Assembly: GCF_017086405.1 (NCBI RefSeq)
Contig: NZ_CP070973.1
Coordinates: 1-64,000, forward strand
Direction: 5' to 3'
Source: Mycobacterium gordonae
GTDB lineage: Bacteria > Actinomycetota > Actinomycetes > Mycobacteriales > Mycobacteriaceae
Length of the DNA stretch: 64,000 bases
Shown: positions 49,816 to 59,960 of the stretch, piece by piece
Layout of the letters: each line of letters begins with the position of its first letter
How positions within the stretch are numbered: the first letter of the stretch is position 1
Made by a program: the position numbers and the translations under genes
Notes under the pieces: model-generated
The model's database searches: none
What the model saw: the letters and a program-made list of their open reading frames with translations, nothing else
Told to the model about the DNA's origin: nothing

Positions 49816-50556
49816 TCAAAGCACGACCGGCGAGCGCCCGGCGCTGTGGTCCGGATCAGGGGGCACCGGAAGGACGGCTACTTTGGCGTCCGTAGGCTCC
49901 TCGCGTGGAGCGAAGACTCCACGCCGGCACAACTCGGCCACCATGGTCTTGGCCATCAGCTCGGAGCGGCCGATACATGCCGACCGGGCGGCTTCGGGAT
50001 CGCGCCGGTGCACGGCCGCATTCTCTTCTTCGTAAAACGGCAGCATGTCCTCGCGGCCGTGCTGATAAGTCATGAAAAAGACGCGGGGGATGAGGTTTTG
50101 CGACGCCCGAATCGTGGCGTGCAGTCGCGGCCCGGCGTATTCGTCGTTGACCACCCGCCGGTACTCCCAGGCGATCTCGGCGAAGTTTCGTGGCTCCTTG
50201 GCGATGCGCAGTGAACGCATCAGGGCGTCGAGTTCGCTCAGGATCCGCGGCGTGGGATTGGCCGCGGCCCGGGCCGAGGCGATGCCGTTGAGCAGGCCAT
50301 CGAGTTCGTGGTGTTCCAGTACGGTCGACTCGTCGAAGCGCTCGACGAACGCACCGCGGTGATACCGCGTGGAAACGATGCCGTCGTGCTCCAGCTGGAC
50401 CAGCGCCTCCTGGATCGGAACTCGGCTGATGCCCAGATCCTGCGCTATCTCGTTGCGGTCGACACGGTCGCCGCTGCGCAGTTTTCCGGTGAGCACCATG
50501 TTCAGCAGGTGCGTGACCACCTGGTCTTTTTCTTTGATCCCATACTTCTTAGGCAT
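49816..50556 (-). CDS. GntR family regulator (Rv0043c-like)
   Basis: A 246-residue FadR-subfamily regulator: N-terminal winged helix with [20 protein letters not shown] and [16 protein letters not shown], then an all-helical FCD ligand domain with metal-binding-type residues ([40 protein letters not shown]). The start is ATG 50556 ([14 protein letters not shown]), corresponding to the M. tuberculosis protein. The target is unknown. The LLM oxidoreductase gene upstream on the same strand is a candidate operon member. Confidence 0.92.
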   Translation of the reverse strand: MPKKYGIKEKDQVVTHLLNMVLTGKLRSGDRVDRNEIAQDLGISRVPIQEALVQLEHDGIVSTRYHRGAFVERFDESTVLEHHELDGLLNGIASARAAANPTPRILSELDALMRSLRIAKEPRNFAEIAWEYRRVVNDEYAGPRLHATIRASQNLIPRVFFMTYQHGREDMLPFYEEENAAVHRRDPEAARSACIGRSELMAKTMVAELCRRGVFAPREEPTDAKVAVLPVPPDPDHSAGRSPVVL

Positions 50557-50659
50557 CAGTTTTTTGCATCTCTTTTCCAGCCACCCGACGGCCTCTGTGC
50601 GCGGCAAGTTTCTCACGACTGGCCGGGTAGGTTGAGATGTTTCGTAGATGAAGCGCGGC

Positions 50660-51460
50660 TTAAGACAAACTGTCGCGCCAGTGGCAGAGCGCCTCGGCGT
50701 CGGTGAGGTCGTATTCGGGTCCGTCGCAGCCGACAGTCAGCATCGTGACGCCCAGTGCGGCCAGCGCTTCGGCATTGTGCACCACCCCTGAGCCGTTGCC
50801 GGCCGAGGCCGACCGTTCGATGGTGGCCGGGTCCCGGCCGACGGCCTCGCAGTGCTGGGCCAGCACCGCGGCCTTGGTCGGGAATTCATCAGCGGAGGCG
50901 AAGCTGTGCCAGATGTCGGCGTGCTCGGCGACCAGGCGCAGCGTCTTGCGCTCGCCGCCCCCGCCGATCAACACCGGAATGTCCCTGGTCGGCGGCGGGT
51001 TCAGCTTGGCCAAGCGCGCCGTGATGCGGGGGAGTGCGCCTGCCAGATCGTCGAGGCGGCTGCCGGCGGTGCCGAACTCGTAGCCGTACTCGTCGTAGTC
51101 CTTCTGTTTCCAGCCTGAGCCGATGCCGAGAATGAGCCGACCGTCGGAGATGTGATCCACGGTGCGGGCCATGTCGGCCAGCAATTCGGGATTGCGGTAG
51201 GAGTTGCACGTGACCAATGCGCCGATCTGGATGCGTGAGGTCTGTTCGGCCCAAGCCCCGAGCATGGTCCAACATTCGAAATGGGCACCGTCGGGATCGC
51301 CGTAAAGCGGAAAGAAGTGGTCCCAGTTGAACGCGACATCCACGCCGATGTCCTCGCAGCGGCGGACGGCGTCACGGATCTGGTCGTATTGCGGGGCGTG
51401 CTGGGGCTGCAACTGCACCCCGATGCGGACGGGAAAGTCGAGGAGGACGGGGGAGTTCAT
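50660..51460 (-). CDS. F420-dependent LLM-class oxidoreductase (Rv0044c-like)
   Basis: A 266-residue flavin/F420-dependent luciferase-like TIM-barrel oxidoreductase. Typical segments are [60 protein letters not shown] and [20 protein letters not shown]. Use of F420 rather than FMN is inferred from the mycobacterial subgroup. ATG 51460 is chosen over a GTG three codons earlier. Substrate unknown. Confidence 0.9.
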   Translation of the reverse strand: MNSPVLLDFPVRIGVQLQPQHAPQYDQIRDAVRRCEDIGVDVAFNWDHFFPLYGDPDGAHFECWTMLGAWAEQTSRIQIGALVTCNSYRNPELLADMARTVDHISDGRLILGIGSGWKQKDYDEYGYEFGTAGSRLDDLAGALPRITARLAKLNPPPTRDIPVLIGGGGERKTLRLVAEHADIWHSFASADEFPTKAAVLAQHCEAVGRDPATIERSASAGNGSGVVHNAEALAALGVTMLTVGCDGPEYDLTDAEALCHWRDSLS

Positions 51461-51478
51461 ACTCACCACCGTAGGCCC

Positions 51479-52402
51479 TCATCGGGCCGTGTCGATCACC
51501 GTGCGAACGAGATCGATCAGGGCGCGCGGCTGGTCGCTCTGCACCGAGTGGCCCGAGTTCGCGACCAGGTGAGCACCCTTGAAACGCGTTGCACGCCTGC
51601 CGAGTTCGGCGACGTCGTCGTCGTTGACGAACCCCGATGAGCCGCCCCGGATCAGGGTCACCGGCGCGGACAGCGCATCGACGTCGTCCCATAAGGTGCT
51701 GAAGTCCGGAAAGACCCGGATGGCGTCGTAACGCCAGGTCCAGTTGCCGTTGTCCAATTGACGTGAGTTGTGAAAAACCCCGCGGCGCAGCGCCTTCACC
51801 TCACGGTGCGGTGCGGCGGCGATCGTCAGGTCCAGCATGGCCTGAAAACTGGGGAACTCCCGCTCCCCGTGCATCAGTGCGACCGTGCCCTGTTGCTCCT
51901 TGGTCATCTCGGAATGGCGCTGCAGAGCCGACGGGGTGACGTCGATGAGCACCAGTTCACTGATCAGCTCCGGAGCCAGCGCACCGAGTCGGATGCCGGT
52001 CAGGCCGCCCAGCGACATCCCGACCACCAGCTCGGCATCGGGGGCGAGGTCGCGCAACACCGGGGCCAACGCGTCGGCGTTGTGCTGCGGTGAGTAGTCG
52101 CCGTCGTCCCGCCAGGAGGAATGGCCGTGACCCGGCAGGTCCACGGCCAGCGCGGGTTCGCCGAGGCCGACGATCACCGTGTCCCAGGTGTGGGCGTTCT
52201 GACCGCCGCCGTGCAGGAAGACCACCCGCGGCCGGGGGCCACCCCAACGCAGCGCGCTGATGGCACCGGCATCCACTCGCTCGACCGTCGGCAGCGGTCC
52301 CGAAACACCCGCCTGCTCGGCGTTTTCGGCCAGCAGATCAAACTCCGACAGCCCGGAAACGTCGGCACTGCTCGTTGCATCGGTGTGCGAGGCGTCGGTC
52401 AC
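51479..52402 (-). CDS. Alpha/beta hydrolase, Rv0045c-like esterase
   Basis: A 307-residue serine hydrolase with the oxyanion segment LHGGGQNAHTWD, nucleophile elbow GMSLGGL and catalytic His in NSGHSVQSD; the acid is likely in the LIRGGSSGFV region. Rv0045c is an esterase with preference for short to medium acyl chains. The GTG at 52402 gives the N-terminus MTDASHTDATSS; a longer frame is possible. It is 18 bp upstream of the LLM gene on the same strand. Confidence 0.9.
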   Translation of the reverse strand: MTDASHTDATSSADVSGLSEFDLLAENAEQAGVSGPLPTVERVDAGAISALRWGGPRPRVVFLHGGGQNAHTWDTVIVGLGEPALAVDLPGHGHSSWRDDGDYSPQHNADALAPVLRDLAPDAELVVGMSLGGLTGIRLGALAPELISELVLIDVTPSALQRHSEMTKEQQGTVALMHGEREFPSFQAMLDLTIAAAPHREVKALRRGVFHNSRQLDNGNWTWRYDAIRVFPDFSTLWDDVDALSAPVTLIRGGSSGFVNDDDVAELGRRATRFKGAHLVANSGHSVQSDQPRALIDLVRTVIDTAR

Positions 52403-52540
52403 CCCACCGACTCTACGAACTGGCACACGGCTACCACCAGGTTCCTGGACGCACAGCGCATTCATCCAGGCAGAAGATCTGCAGCGATCAAACGAGTAAC
52501 GGTCTGCGGTTCTTCAGTTTCGGCGAGTCACCCTAGGGTG

Positions 52541-53644
52541 TTAGCCCTCGTTGATGAACTCTTCGAGCTGCGTACGCGCGATGTCGTCGGCCAGCTGCTC
52601 CGGCGGGCTCTTCATCAGGTACGCCGAGGCCGGGAGCACCGGACCGCCGATGCCGCGGTCCTTGGCGATCTTGGCCGCGCGCACCGCGTCGATGATGATG
52701 CCGGCCGAGTTCGGGGAGTCCCAGACCTCGAGCTTGTACTCCAGGTTCAGCGGCACGTCACCGAAGGCGCGGCCTTCCAGGCGCACATAGGCCCACTTGC
52801 GGTCGTCCAGCCAGGCGACGTGGTCGGACGGGCCGATGTGGACGTTCTTGTCCTCGACCTTGCCGGCGAGCGAGCCGGTCAGGTTGGACGTCACGGCCTG
52901 GGTCTTGGAGACCTTCTTCGACTCGAGGCGCTCGCGTTCGAGCATGTTCTTGAAGTCCATGTTGCCGCCGACGTTGAGCTGATAGGTACGGTCCAGCGTC
53001 ACGCCGCGGTCCTCGAACAGCTTGGCCATCACGCGGTGGGTGATCGTCGCGCCCACCTGGCTCTTGATGTCGTCGCCGATGATTGGCACACCGGCGTCCT
53101 TGAACTTCTTGGCCCAGACCGGGTCCGAGGCGATGAACACCGGCAACGCGTTCACGAATGCCACGCCGGCGTCGATGGCGCACTGGGCGTAGAACTTGTC
53201 GGCCTCCTCCGAGCCCACCGGGAGGTAGGACACCAGCACGTCGACCTTGTTGTCTTTGAGGACCTTCACCACATCGACGGGCTCATCGTCGGACAACTCG
53301 ATGGTGTCGGCGTAGTACTTGCCGATGCCGTCGAGGGTCGGGCCGCGCTGCACCACCACATTGGTCGGCGGCACGTCGGCGATCTTGATGGTGTTGTTCT
53401 CCGAGGCGTAGATGGCGTCGGACAGGTCGAAGCCGACCTTCTTGGCGTCCACGTCGAACGCGGCCACGAACTTGACGTCGCGGACGTGATAAGGGCCGAA
53501 CCGGACGTGCATCAAACCAGGGACGGACGCGGTGTCGTCGGCGTTGTAGTAGTACTCGACGCCCTGGACCAGCGAGGACGCGCAGTTGCCGACGCCGACG
53601 ATGGCGACTCGTACCTCGGTCGACGCCTGTGTGTTCCCACTCAT
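52541..53644 (-). CDS. ino1: Inositol-1-phosphate (myo-inositol-3-phosphate) synthase
   Basis: Converts glucose 6-phosphate to inositol phosphate with NAD, feeding phosphatidylinositol, PIMs and mycothiol. The 367-residue protein has the NAD-binding [10 protein letters not shown] (residues 17-26), the segment [15 protein letters not shown] and [10 protein letters not shown], and a conserved [14 protein letters not shown] C-terminus. ATG 53644 is preceded by a strong AGGAG on the coding strand. The 91-bp space to padR contains a tandem 18-bp repeat. Order with padR matches Rv0046c-Rv0047c. Confidence 0.97.
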   Translation of the reverse strand: MSGNTQASTEVRVAIVGVGNCASSLVQGVEYYYNADDTASVPGLMHVRFGPYHVRDVKFVAAFDVDAKKVGFDLSDAIYASENNTIKIADVPPTNVVVQRGPTLDGIGKYYADTIELSDDEPVDVVKVLKDNKVDVLVSYLPVGSEEADKFYAQCAIDAGVAFVNALPVFIASDPVWAKKFKDAGVPIIGDDIKSQVGATITHRVMAKLFEDRGVTLDRTYQLNVGGNMDFKNMLERERLESKKVSKTQAVTSNLTGSLAGKVEDKNVHIGPSDHVAWLDDRKWAYVRLEGRAFGDVPLNLEYKLEVWDSPNSAGIIIDAVRAAKIAKDRGIGGPVLPASAYLMKSPPEQLADDIARTQLEEFINEG

Positions 53645-53665
53645 GGGGCGTTCTCCTAACCTTCG

Positions 53666-53701
53666 TAACTTTGTTTGTCTTGGTAACTTTGTTTGTCTTG
53701 G
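53666..53701. repeat. Two perfect tandem 18-bp units before ino1
   Basis: TAACTTTGTTTGTCTTGG occurs twice without a gap (53666-53683 and 53684-53701), followed by TAATC. It lies 22-57 bp upstream of the ino1 start, between its ribosome binding site and padR. On the coding strand it reads CCAAGACAAACAAAGTTA. It may be a regulatory leader or slippage product. Confidence 0.9.
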
Positions 53702-53735
53702 TAATCGTTGTTGGTGCGAGGGGATCTGGCGTGGA

Positions 53736-54278
53736 CTACGTCTGTTCGACGGTGTTGGGAGCAGCCCGTTCCGCGGCGATGAGCTCGTTGAGCCACTTGA
53801 CCTCACGCTCGCTGGACTCCAGCCCCAGTTGATGCAACTGGCGGGTGTAGCGGTCAAACGAGCTACTGGCCCGCGCGACTGCTTCACGCAAACCTTCCCG
53901 GCGCTCCTCGACCTGACGGCGCCGGCCTTCCAGGATGCGCATGCGCGCCTCCGCCGGAGTGCGGTTGAAAAATGCCAGATGCACTCCGAAGCCGTCATCG
54001 GTGTAGTTGTGCGGACCGGTGTCGGCAACGAGTTCGGTAAAGCGTCGGCGGCCCTCATCGGTCAGCTGGTAGACCCGCCGGGCGCGCCGCACCGGCGTCC
54101 CCGCCGGCGCCGCGTTCTCGGCGATCAGCCCGTCGGCCTGCATCCGCCGCAACGCCGGGTACAACGAGCCGTAGGAAAACGCCCGAAAGGCCCCGAGCAG
54201 GCCGGTCAACCGCTTGCGCAACTCGTAGCCATGCATGGGTGACTCGATGAGCAGCCCCAAAATTGCCAGTTCCAGCAT
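53736..54278 (-). CDS. PadR family regulator (Rv0047c-like)
   Basis: A 180-residue PadR-type repressor: N-terminal winged helix [20 protein letters not shown] with [18 protein letters not shown] and [20 protein letters not shown], then a C-terminal helical dimerisation domain (about 100-180) as in the subfamily 1 proteins. Ligand unknown. It is transcribed ahead of ino1 from a well-formed promoter with an internal palindrome (54331-54359), which suggests autoregulation and possibly control of ino1. Confidence 0.93.
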   Translation of the reverse strand: MLELAILGLLIESPMHGYELRKRLTGLLGAFRAFSYGSLYPALRRMQADGLIAENAAPAGTPVRRARRVYQLTDEGRRRFTELVADTGPHNYTDDGFGVHLAFFNRTPAEARMRILEGRRRQVEERREGLREAVARASSSFDRYTRQLHQLGLESSEREVKWLNELIAAERAAPNTVEQT

Positions 54279-54330
54279 CGATTCACCTCCCGGTGCATTG
54301 GCTTGTTACGACGATCCGACGTCTCGCGTC

Positions 54331-54359
54331 ATAGTATCGCTCCGATATATTAGCGACAA
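54331..54359 (-). promoter_or_regulatory. padR promoter with operator-like palindrome
   Basis: On the minus strand: -35 TTGTCG (54359-54354), 17-bp spacer, -10 TACTAT (54336-54331), about 53 bp upstream of the padR ATG. The palindrome TATCG-GAG-CGATA (54335-54347) overlaps the -10 and spacer, an ideal place for repressor binding. Read by eye; no mapping of the start site is available. Confidence 0.65.
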
Positions 54360-54406
54360 CAGCACCGTCCGTTAATGCGCTGTTTGTCACACCCGGGTGG
54401 CGGGCT

Positions 54407-55270
54407 TCAGTTCACAAAATGGACCTGCTTGACGGTCCCATCGCCAGCCAGCTCGATGTACCCGCTGCCGTAATCGCTGGAGACGTAGACGGTCAGCGAC
54501 AGCGCCCCGGGGGCGGTGGGATCCTTCGCCGGCTCCACGATCAAGTAGATCGATTTGACGTCCTGCTGCTTGATGCCGACGGTCTCGGGGGCCCCGCGCA
54601 GGATGCCCACCACCGTCTTGACGTCGAATTTGCCCAGGTCGACCACGGCAGCGTCGGTGCTGCTGTTGCGGGCGGAGCTGCTCGGATCGCCCCATCCGCC
54701 GCGGTAGTTGTAGTCGAGGACCCGGCGGTCGTCGGTCGGATCCATGCGGTCAAGCGAGGCGTAGTCGGGATAAACCACCAGCCGGTAGCCCATGGTGTCG
54801 CCGAAACGCTTACGGGTCTGCTCCAGTAAGCCGGTCAGCCCGCCGAGGGACTGCAGTTGCTTGGGTGGCGTCAGCACCACCGGCCCGATCCCGTCGGACT
54901 TGGCACCGGGATCGGAGGTGAAGTCCAGCGGCGAGGTGGTGTTGCCGTACAGACCCCAGCCGATCCCGATGCCCAGCAGCACCGTAACGCCGAATGCGGC
55001 GGCAGCCAGGCCCAGCCCGTTGCGCCTGGCGCGGATCATCGGCACCTGCACCGGCTTCTGGGCCGGTGCGCTCTGCGCAGATTGCAGATCGTCGACCAGG
55101 AGCTGCAGGTCATCTAGTGTCACGGCGTTGGTGGCCATGCTGACTCGCTCGCGATGCTCTTCCATCGACAACTCGCCGTCGTTGAGCGCGTTGTCCAGGA
55201 TCCGGCACGCGTCCTGCCGGTCGCTGTCCTTGGCTCGCGTGGTACCTGACCCACCCCGATATTTCGACAC
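54407..55270 (-). CDS. DUF1707 membrane protein (Rv0048c-like)
   Basis: A 287-residue protein. The N-terminal DUF1707 domain (about 10-65) has DRQDACRILDNALNDGELSM, then a linker, one transmembrane helix near residues 88-108 and an extracytoplasmic region with no recognised motif. The GTG at 55270 (MSKYRGGSGTTRAKDSDR) is preferred to the upstream in-frame start. It is 109 bp divergent from the DUF5318 gene and corresponds to Rv0048c by position. Confidence 0.87.
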   Translation of the reverse strand: MSKYRGGSGTTRAKDSDRQDACRILDNALNDGELSMEEHRERVSMATNAVTLDDLQLLVDDLQSAQSAPAQKPVQVPMIRARRNGLGLAAAAFGVTVLLGIGIGWGLYGNTTSPLDFTSDPGAKSDGIGPVVLTPPKQLQSLGGLTGLLEQTRKRFGDTMGYRLVVYPDYASLDRMDPTDDRRVLDYNYRGGWGDPSSSARNSSTDAAVVDLGKFDVKTVVGILRGAPETVGIKQQDVKSIYLIVEPAKDPTAPGALSLTVYVSSDYGSGYIELAGDGTVKQVHFVN

Positions 55271-55394
55271 GGGATGATCGTAGAAGTCGGGCCCGCAACC
55301 GGCACAGCCTGTGATCACCGGATACCTGCTCACCCACGCGACAACAGCCGCAGTTGCGTGCCGGTGCCGGGGAGGGCGACGTACTCTGGTCAGC

Positions 55395-55829
55395 GTGCGA
55401 CTGCAGCGACAGGTAGTGGACTACGCCCTTCGGCGGCGCTCACTGCTGGCCGAGGTCTACTCGGGACGCACCGGTGTCTCCGAGGTCTGTGACGCCAATC
55501 CCTATTTGCTGCGCGCGGCGAAGTTTCACGGGAAACAAAGCCAGACGATGTGCCCGATCTGCCGCAAAGAGCAGCTGACGCTGGTGTCCTGGGTTTTCGG
55601 CGAACATCTCGGTGCGGTTTCGGGTTCGGCGCGTACCGCAGAAGAGTTGGTGCTACTGGCGACGCGGTTCTCGGAATTTGCTGTGCACGTTGTTGAAGTG
55701 TGCCGGACCTGCAGTTGGAACCACCTGGTGAAGTCCTACGTCCTGGGCGCGGCAGTGCCCGCCCACCCACCGCGGGGCTCGGGCGGCAAGCGGACGGCGC
55801 GCAACGGCGCCCGCACGGCCAGTGAATAG
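55395..55829 (+). CDS. DUF5318 zinc-ribbon-like protein (Rv0049-like)
   Basis: A 144-residue protein starting at GTG 55395 (MRLQRQVVDYALRRRSLLAE). It has two CxxC pairs, CPICRKEQ and CRTCSWNH, likely one zinc site, separated by a conserved helix-strand region TLVSWVFGEHLGAVSGSART, and a basic Arg/Ala tail. The function is unknown. The stop overlaps the ponA1 start, so the two are coupled as in M. tuberculosis Rv0049-Rv0050. Confidence 0.88.
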   Translation: MRLQRQVVDYALRRRSLLAEVYSGRTGVSEVCDANPYLLRAAKFHGKQSQTMCPICRKEQLTLVSWVFGEHLGAVSGSARTAEELVLLATRFSEFAVHVVEVCRTCSWNHLVKSYVLGAAVPAHPPRGSGGKRTARNGARTASE

Positions 55830-58320
55830 CGGAGGGCGCCACCACCAGTCGTCCAGCGATTCACCGGATGGGTCGACGACAGCGGATGGCGGCGGACACT
55901 CCGGTGGCGAGCAGCAGGGTGAGCCGCCGCCCCCGCGCCGTCCGGTTCCGCCCGATGACCGGCTGACTACGGTCATCCCGACGGTGTCCGACGATCGCCC
56001 CGGCCGGCACGCCGACCCGATCGACCAGGTCAAGGCGGCTCTCGATTCGCCGTCTCCTGCCGACCCGCTCGGCCAGGTCAAAGCCGCGCTGGACTCCCCG
56101 TCGCCGCGGCCCGGGCACGAACGGCTCAGTGGCGGGCGACGCCCGCCGGGCGGGCCGCCGCCGTCGGGACCGGCTGGGTCCCCCGGCAGCCGGGGCCCCC
56201 GACCGAAGCCGACCTGGTCCCAGCAAATCAACTGGCGATGGGTCCGGCGCGCGTTGTATCTGAGCCTGGCGGTCCTGATCCTGCTCCCGATCGTCACTTT
56301 CACCATGGCCTACTTCATCGTCGACGTGCCGCGGCCGGGGGACATTCGCACCAACCAGGTGTCCACGATCCTGGCCAGTGACGGTTCGGAGATCGCCAAA
56401 ATCGTGCCGCCCGAAGGTAACCGGGTCGACGTCAACCTCAGCCAGGTCCCGGTGCACGTACGTCAGGCGGTGATCGCCGCCGAGGACCGCGGCTTCTACT
56501 CCAATCCGGGCTTCTCGTTCAGTGGATTCGCCCGGGCGGTCGGCAACAATTTATTCGGTGGCGATCTGCAGGGCGGCTCCACGATCACCCAGCAATACGT
56601 CAAGAACGCCCTGGTGGGCTCCGCGCAGCACGGATGGAGCGGTGTGATGCGCAAGGCCAAGGAACTGGTCATCGCCACCAAGATGGCGGGGGAGTGGTCC
56701 AAAGACGATGTGCTGCAAGCGTACCTGAACATCATCTACTTCGGCCGCGGTGCCTACGGGATCTCGGCGGCGTCCAAGGCTTACTTCGACAAACCCGTCG
56801 AGCAGCTGACCGTGTCCGAGGGCGCGCTGCTGGCCGCGCTGATCCGGCGGCCGTCCACGCTGGACCCGGCCGTCGATCCCGAGGGCGCGCTGGCGCGCTG
56901 GAACTGGGTCCTAGACGGCATGGTGGAGACCAAGGCCCTGCCGGCCGATGACCGCGCCACACAGGTCTTCCCCAAGACGGTCTCGCCGGATCAGGCCCGC
57001 GCCGAGAATCAGACCACCGGGCCCAACGGGCTGATCGAACGCCAGGTGACCAAGGAACTGCTCGAGCTGTTCAACATCGACGAGCAGACCTTGAACACCC
57101 AGGGCTTGCAGGTCACCACCACGATCGATCCACAGGCGCAGCAGGCCGCGGAGAAGGCGGTGTCGAAGTACCTCGACGGGCAAGAGCCCGACATGCGCGC
57201 CGCGGCGGTCTCGATCGACCCGCGCACCGGCGCGGTGAAGGCTTATTACGGCGGAAACAACGCACTGGGCTTCGATTTCGCGCAGGCCGGCCTGCAGACC
57301 GGGTCGTCGTTCAAGGTGTTCGCCCTGGTGGCCGCACTCGAACAGGGCATCGGGCTGGGTTACCAGGTGGACAGTTCGCCGCTGACCGTCGACGGCATCA
57401 AGATCACCAACGTCGAGGGCGAGAGCTGCGGCACCTGCAATCTGGCCGAAGCGCTGAAGATGTCGCTCAACACCTCCTACTACCGGCTGATGCTCAAGCT
57501 CAAAGGCGGACCGCAGGCCGTCGCCGACGCCGCGCACCAGGCCGGCGTCGCCGAGAGCTTCCCCGGCGTCCCGCACACCCTGTCCGAAGACGGCAAGGGT
57601 GGCCCGCCCAACAACGGAATCGTGTTGGGGCAGTACCAAACCCGGGTGATCGACATGGCCACGGCCTACGCGACGCTGGCCGCGTCGGGCCTGTACCACC
57701 GCCCGCACTTCGTGCAGAAGGTGGTCAACGCCGAGGGTCAGGTTCTGTTCGATGCCGGCTCCGCCGACAACAGCGGTGACCAGCGCATCCCCAAGGCGGT
57801 GGCTGACAACGTGACCGCCGCGATGCAACCGATCGCCGGATATTCGCGCGGCCACAACCTGGCGGGCGGACGGCAGTCCGCGGCCAAGACCGGCACCACC
57901 CAGTTCGGCGACACCACATCCAATAAGGACGCCTGGATGGTCGGGTACACCCCGCAACTGTCCACCGCCGTCTGGGTCGGCACGGTCAAGGGCGACGTAC
58001 CGCTGGTGAACTCTTCCGGGGGAGCGGTTTACGGCTCCGGTCTGCCCTCCGACATCTGGAAGGCGACGATGGACGGTGCCCTGAAGGGTCAGCCGAACGA
58101 GACCTTCCCCAAACCGACGGAGATCGGTGGTTACGCAGGAGTGCCCGCGGCTCCTCCGCCGCCCCCACCGCCGCCGTCGGAGACGGTCATTCAGCCCACG
58201 GTCGAGGTGGCGCCGGGGATCACCATCCCGGTGGGCCCACCGACCACGATCACGGTGCCGCCCGCGGGCGGACCGACACCGCCGTCCCCGTCGTCTGACG
58301 TCCCTCAACCGCCCCCGTGA
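55822..58320 (+). CDS. ponA1: Bifunctional penicillin-binding protein PonA1
   Basis: Class A PBP, 832 residues, with a disordered Pro/Ser/Gly cytoplasmic N-terminus (about 1-140), one transmembrane helix (148-172), a GT51 glycosyltransferase domain (AAEDRGFYSNPGFSFSG, GGSTITQQYVKN) and a transpeptidase domain with TGSSFK, the SxN motif in SLNTSYY and AKTGTTQ. The C-terminus is a Pro/Val/Thr-rich tail with a PPPPPPP run and no PASTA domain. The start is GTG, overlapping the DUF5318 stop by 8 bp. M. tuberculosis PonA1 polymerises and cross-links polar peptidoglycan. Confidence 0.97.
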   Translation: MNSGGRHHQSSSDSPDGSTTADGGGHSGGEQQGEPPPPRRPVPPDDRLTTVIPTVSDDRPGRHADPIDQVKAALDSPSPADPLGQVKAALDSPSPRPGHERLSGGRRPPGGPPPSGPAGSPGSRGPRPKPTWSQQINWRWVRRALYLSLAVLILLPIVTFTMAYFIVDVPRPGDIRTNQVSTILASDGSEIAKIVPPEGNRVDVNLSQVPVHVRQAVIAAEDRGFYSNPGFSFSGFARAVGNNLFGGDLQGGSTITQQYVKNALVGSAQHGWSGVMRKAKELVIATKMAGEWSKDDVLQAYLNIIYFGRGAYGISAASKAYFDKPVEQLTVSEGALLAALIRRPSTLDPAVDPEGALARWNWVLDGMVETKALPADDRATQVFPKTVSPDQARAENQTTGPNGLIERQVTKELLELFNIDEQTLNTQGLQVTTTIDPQAQQAAEKAVSKYLDGQEPDMRAAAVSIDPRTGAVKAYYGGNNALGFDFAQAGLQTGSSFKVFALVAALEQGIGLGYQVDSSPLTVDGIKITNVEGESCGTCNLAEALKMSLNTSYYRLMLKLKGGPQAVADAAHQAGVAESFPGVPHTLSEDGKGGPPNNGIVLGQYQTRVIDMATAYATLAASGLYHRPHFVQKVVNAEGQVLFDAGSADNSGDQRIPKAVADNVTAAMQPIAGYSRGHNLAGGRQSAAKTGTTQFGDTTSNKDAWMVGYTPQLSTAVWVGTVKGDVPLVNSSGGAVYGSGLPSDIWKATMDGALKGQPNETFPKPTEIGGYAGVPAAPPPPPPPPSETVIQPTVEVAPGITIPVGPPTTITVPPAGGPTPPSPSSDVPQPPP

Positions 58321-59960
58321 CGGACCCCGGGTCCGGGGCACCGGCAGAGCGCGCCACCATTTCTCCGCGGCCGCTGGCCGCCGACCGCCGCAGCGCCGAC
58401 AACCGTGACTGCCCCAGCCGCACTGACGTTCTGGGCGCTGCGCTGGCCAACGCGGTCGGTGGACCCGTGGGCCGGCACGCGCTGATCGGTCGCACCCGAT
58501 TCATGACGCCGGTGCGGGTGATGTTCGTCATCGCGCTGGTGTTTCTGGCGTTGGGCTGGTCCACGAAGGCGGCGTGCCTGCAGAGCACCGGCACCGGAAC
58601 AGGTGATCAGCGGGTGGCCAATTGGGACAACCAGCGGGCCTACTACGAATTGTGTTACTCCGACACGGTGCCGCTCTACGGGGCAGAGTTGTTGAACCAG
58701 GGCAAGTTTCCCTACAAGTCCAGCTGGATCGAGACGGACGGCAACGGCACACCCCAAGTCCGCTACGACGGTCAGATCGCCGTGCGCTATATGGAATACC
58801 CGGTGTTGACCGGGGTTTACCAGTACGTATCGATGCGCTTGGCCAAGGCTTACACCGCGGTCAGCAAAGTTCTGCCCGTTCCGATCGTCGCCGAAGTGGT
58901 GATGTTCTTCAATTTCGCCGCATTCGGACTTGCGCTGGCCTGGCTGCTCACCGTGTGGGCCACGGCGGGACTGGCCGGTCGCCGCATCTGGGATGCCGCC
59001 TTGGTGGCCGCATCCCCGCTGCTCATCTTCCAGATCTTCACCAACTTCGATGCTCTGGCAACGGCTTTGGCGATGGGCGGCCTGCTGGCCTGGGCGCGGC
59101 GCAAACCCGTGCTCGCCGGTGCGCTGATCGGTTTGGGCGTTGCGGCCAAGCTGTATCCGCTGCTGTTCCTGGGTCCGTTGTTGGTGCTGGGAATCCGGTC
59201 GGGCCGGCTTCGCGACGTCTATCGGACCACGCTGATCGCCGCGGCGACCTGGCTGGCGGTGAACCTGCCGATCATGGTGCTCTTCCCGCGGGGGTGGTCG
59301 GAGTTCTTCCGGCTCAACACCCGCCGCGGCGACGACATGGACTCGCTGTTCAACGTGGTGAAGTCGTTCACCGGCTGGCGCGGGTTCGACCCCGTACTGG
59401 GCTTCTGGGAACCACCGGCCGTCTTGAATAGCGTCGTCTCGGTGCTGTTCGTGTTGTCTTGCGCGGCAATTGCTTACATCGCGCTGACCGCTCCGCAACG
59501 ACCTCGTTTGGCGCAGCTGGTATTCCTGGTGGTCGCGGCCTTTCTTCTGACGAATAAGGTGTGGAGTCCGCAGTTCTCGCTGTGGTTGGTGCCGCTGGCG
59601 GTGCTGGCCGTGCCGCATCGTCGGGTCCTGTTGGCGTGGATGACAATTGATGCGCTGGTGTGGGTGCCCAGAATGTATTACCTGTACGGCAACCCGAACC
59701 GTTCGCTGCCGGTGCAGTGGTTCACGACGACGGTACTGGTGCGCGATATCGCGGTGATGGCCTTGTGCGTGTTGGTCATTCGCCAGATCTATCGGCCCGA
59801 GGAGGATCTGGTGCGCTGGCAAGGCCGGGTTGACGATCCGGCTGGCGGCAACTTCGACCTGGCGCCCGATAATCCGCCTGAGTGGCTGCCGAAGTGGCTG
59901 CGCCCGTCTCGTCGTCGGCTGGTGCGTCCGGAGCCCGAATTGGTTGGGGGCCCGGGCTGA
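58317..59960 (+). CDS. GT87-type membrane glycosyltransferase (Rv0051-like)
   Basis: Polytopic protein of 547 residues with about ten transmembrane helices and a large external loop early on (after the first helix, CLQSTGTGTGDQRVANWDNQ). It belongs to the DUF2029/GT87 group of polyprenyl-phosphate-sugar-using mannosyl- or arabinosyltransferases; conserved segments are MEYPVLTGVYQY, NFDALATALAMGG and NKVWSPQFSLWLVPL. The acceptor is unknown. The GTG at 58317 overlaps the ponA1 stop, and the TGA overlaps the next ATG, so all three are coupled. Confidence 0.85.
   Translation: MTDPGSGAPAERATISPRPLAADRRSADNRDCPSRTDVLGAALANAVGGPVGRHALIGRTRFMTPVRVMFVIALVFLALGWSTKAACLQSTGTGTGDQRVANWDNQRAYYELCYSDTVPLYGAELLNQGKFPYKSSWIETDGNGTPQVRYDGQIAVRYMEYPVLTGVYQYVSMRLAKAYTAVSKVLPVPIVAEVVMFFNFAAFGLALAWLLTVWATAGLAGRRIWDAALVAASPLLIFQIFTNFDALATALAMGGLLAWARRKPVLAGALIGLGVAAKLYPLLFLGPLLVLGIRSGRLRDVYRTTLIAAATWLAVNLPIMVLFPRGWSEFFRLNTRRGDDMDSLFNVVKSFTGWRGFDPVLGFWEPPAVLNSVVSVLFVLSCAAIAYIALTAPQRPRLAQLVFLVVAAFLLTNKVWSPQFSLWLVPLAVLAVPHRRVLLAWMTIDALVWVPRMYYLYGNPNRSLPVQWFTTTVLVRDIAVMALCVLVIRQIYRPEEDLVRWQGRVDDPAGGNFDLAPDNPPEWLPKWLRPSRRRLVRPEPELVGGPG

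Noticed and set aside
52529..52540. CACCCTAGGGTG palindrome next to the ino1 stop
   Set aside because: Only 12 bp, no loop or T-run; too weak to call a terminator or an operator.
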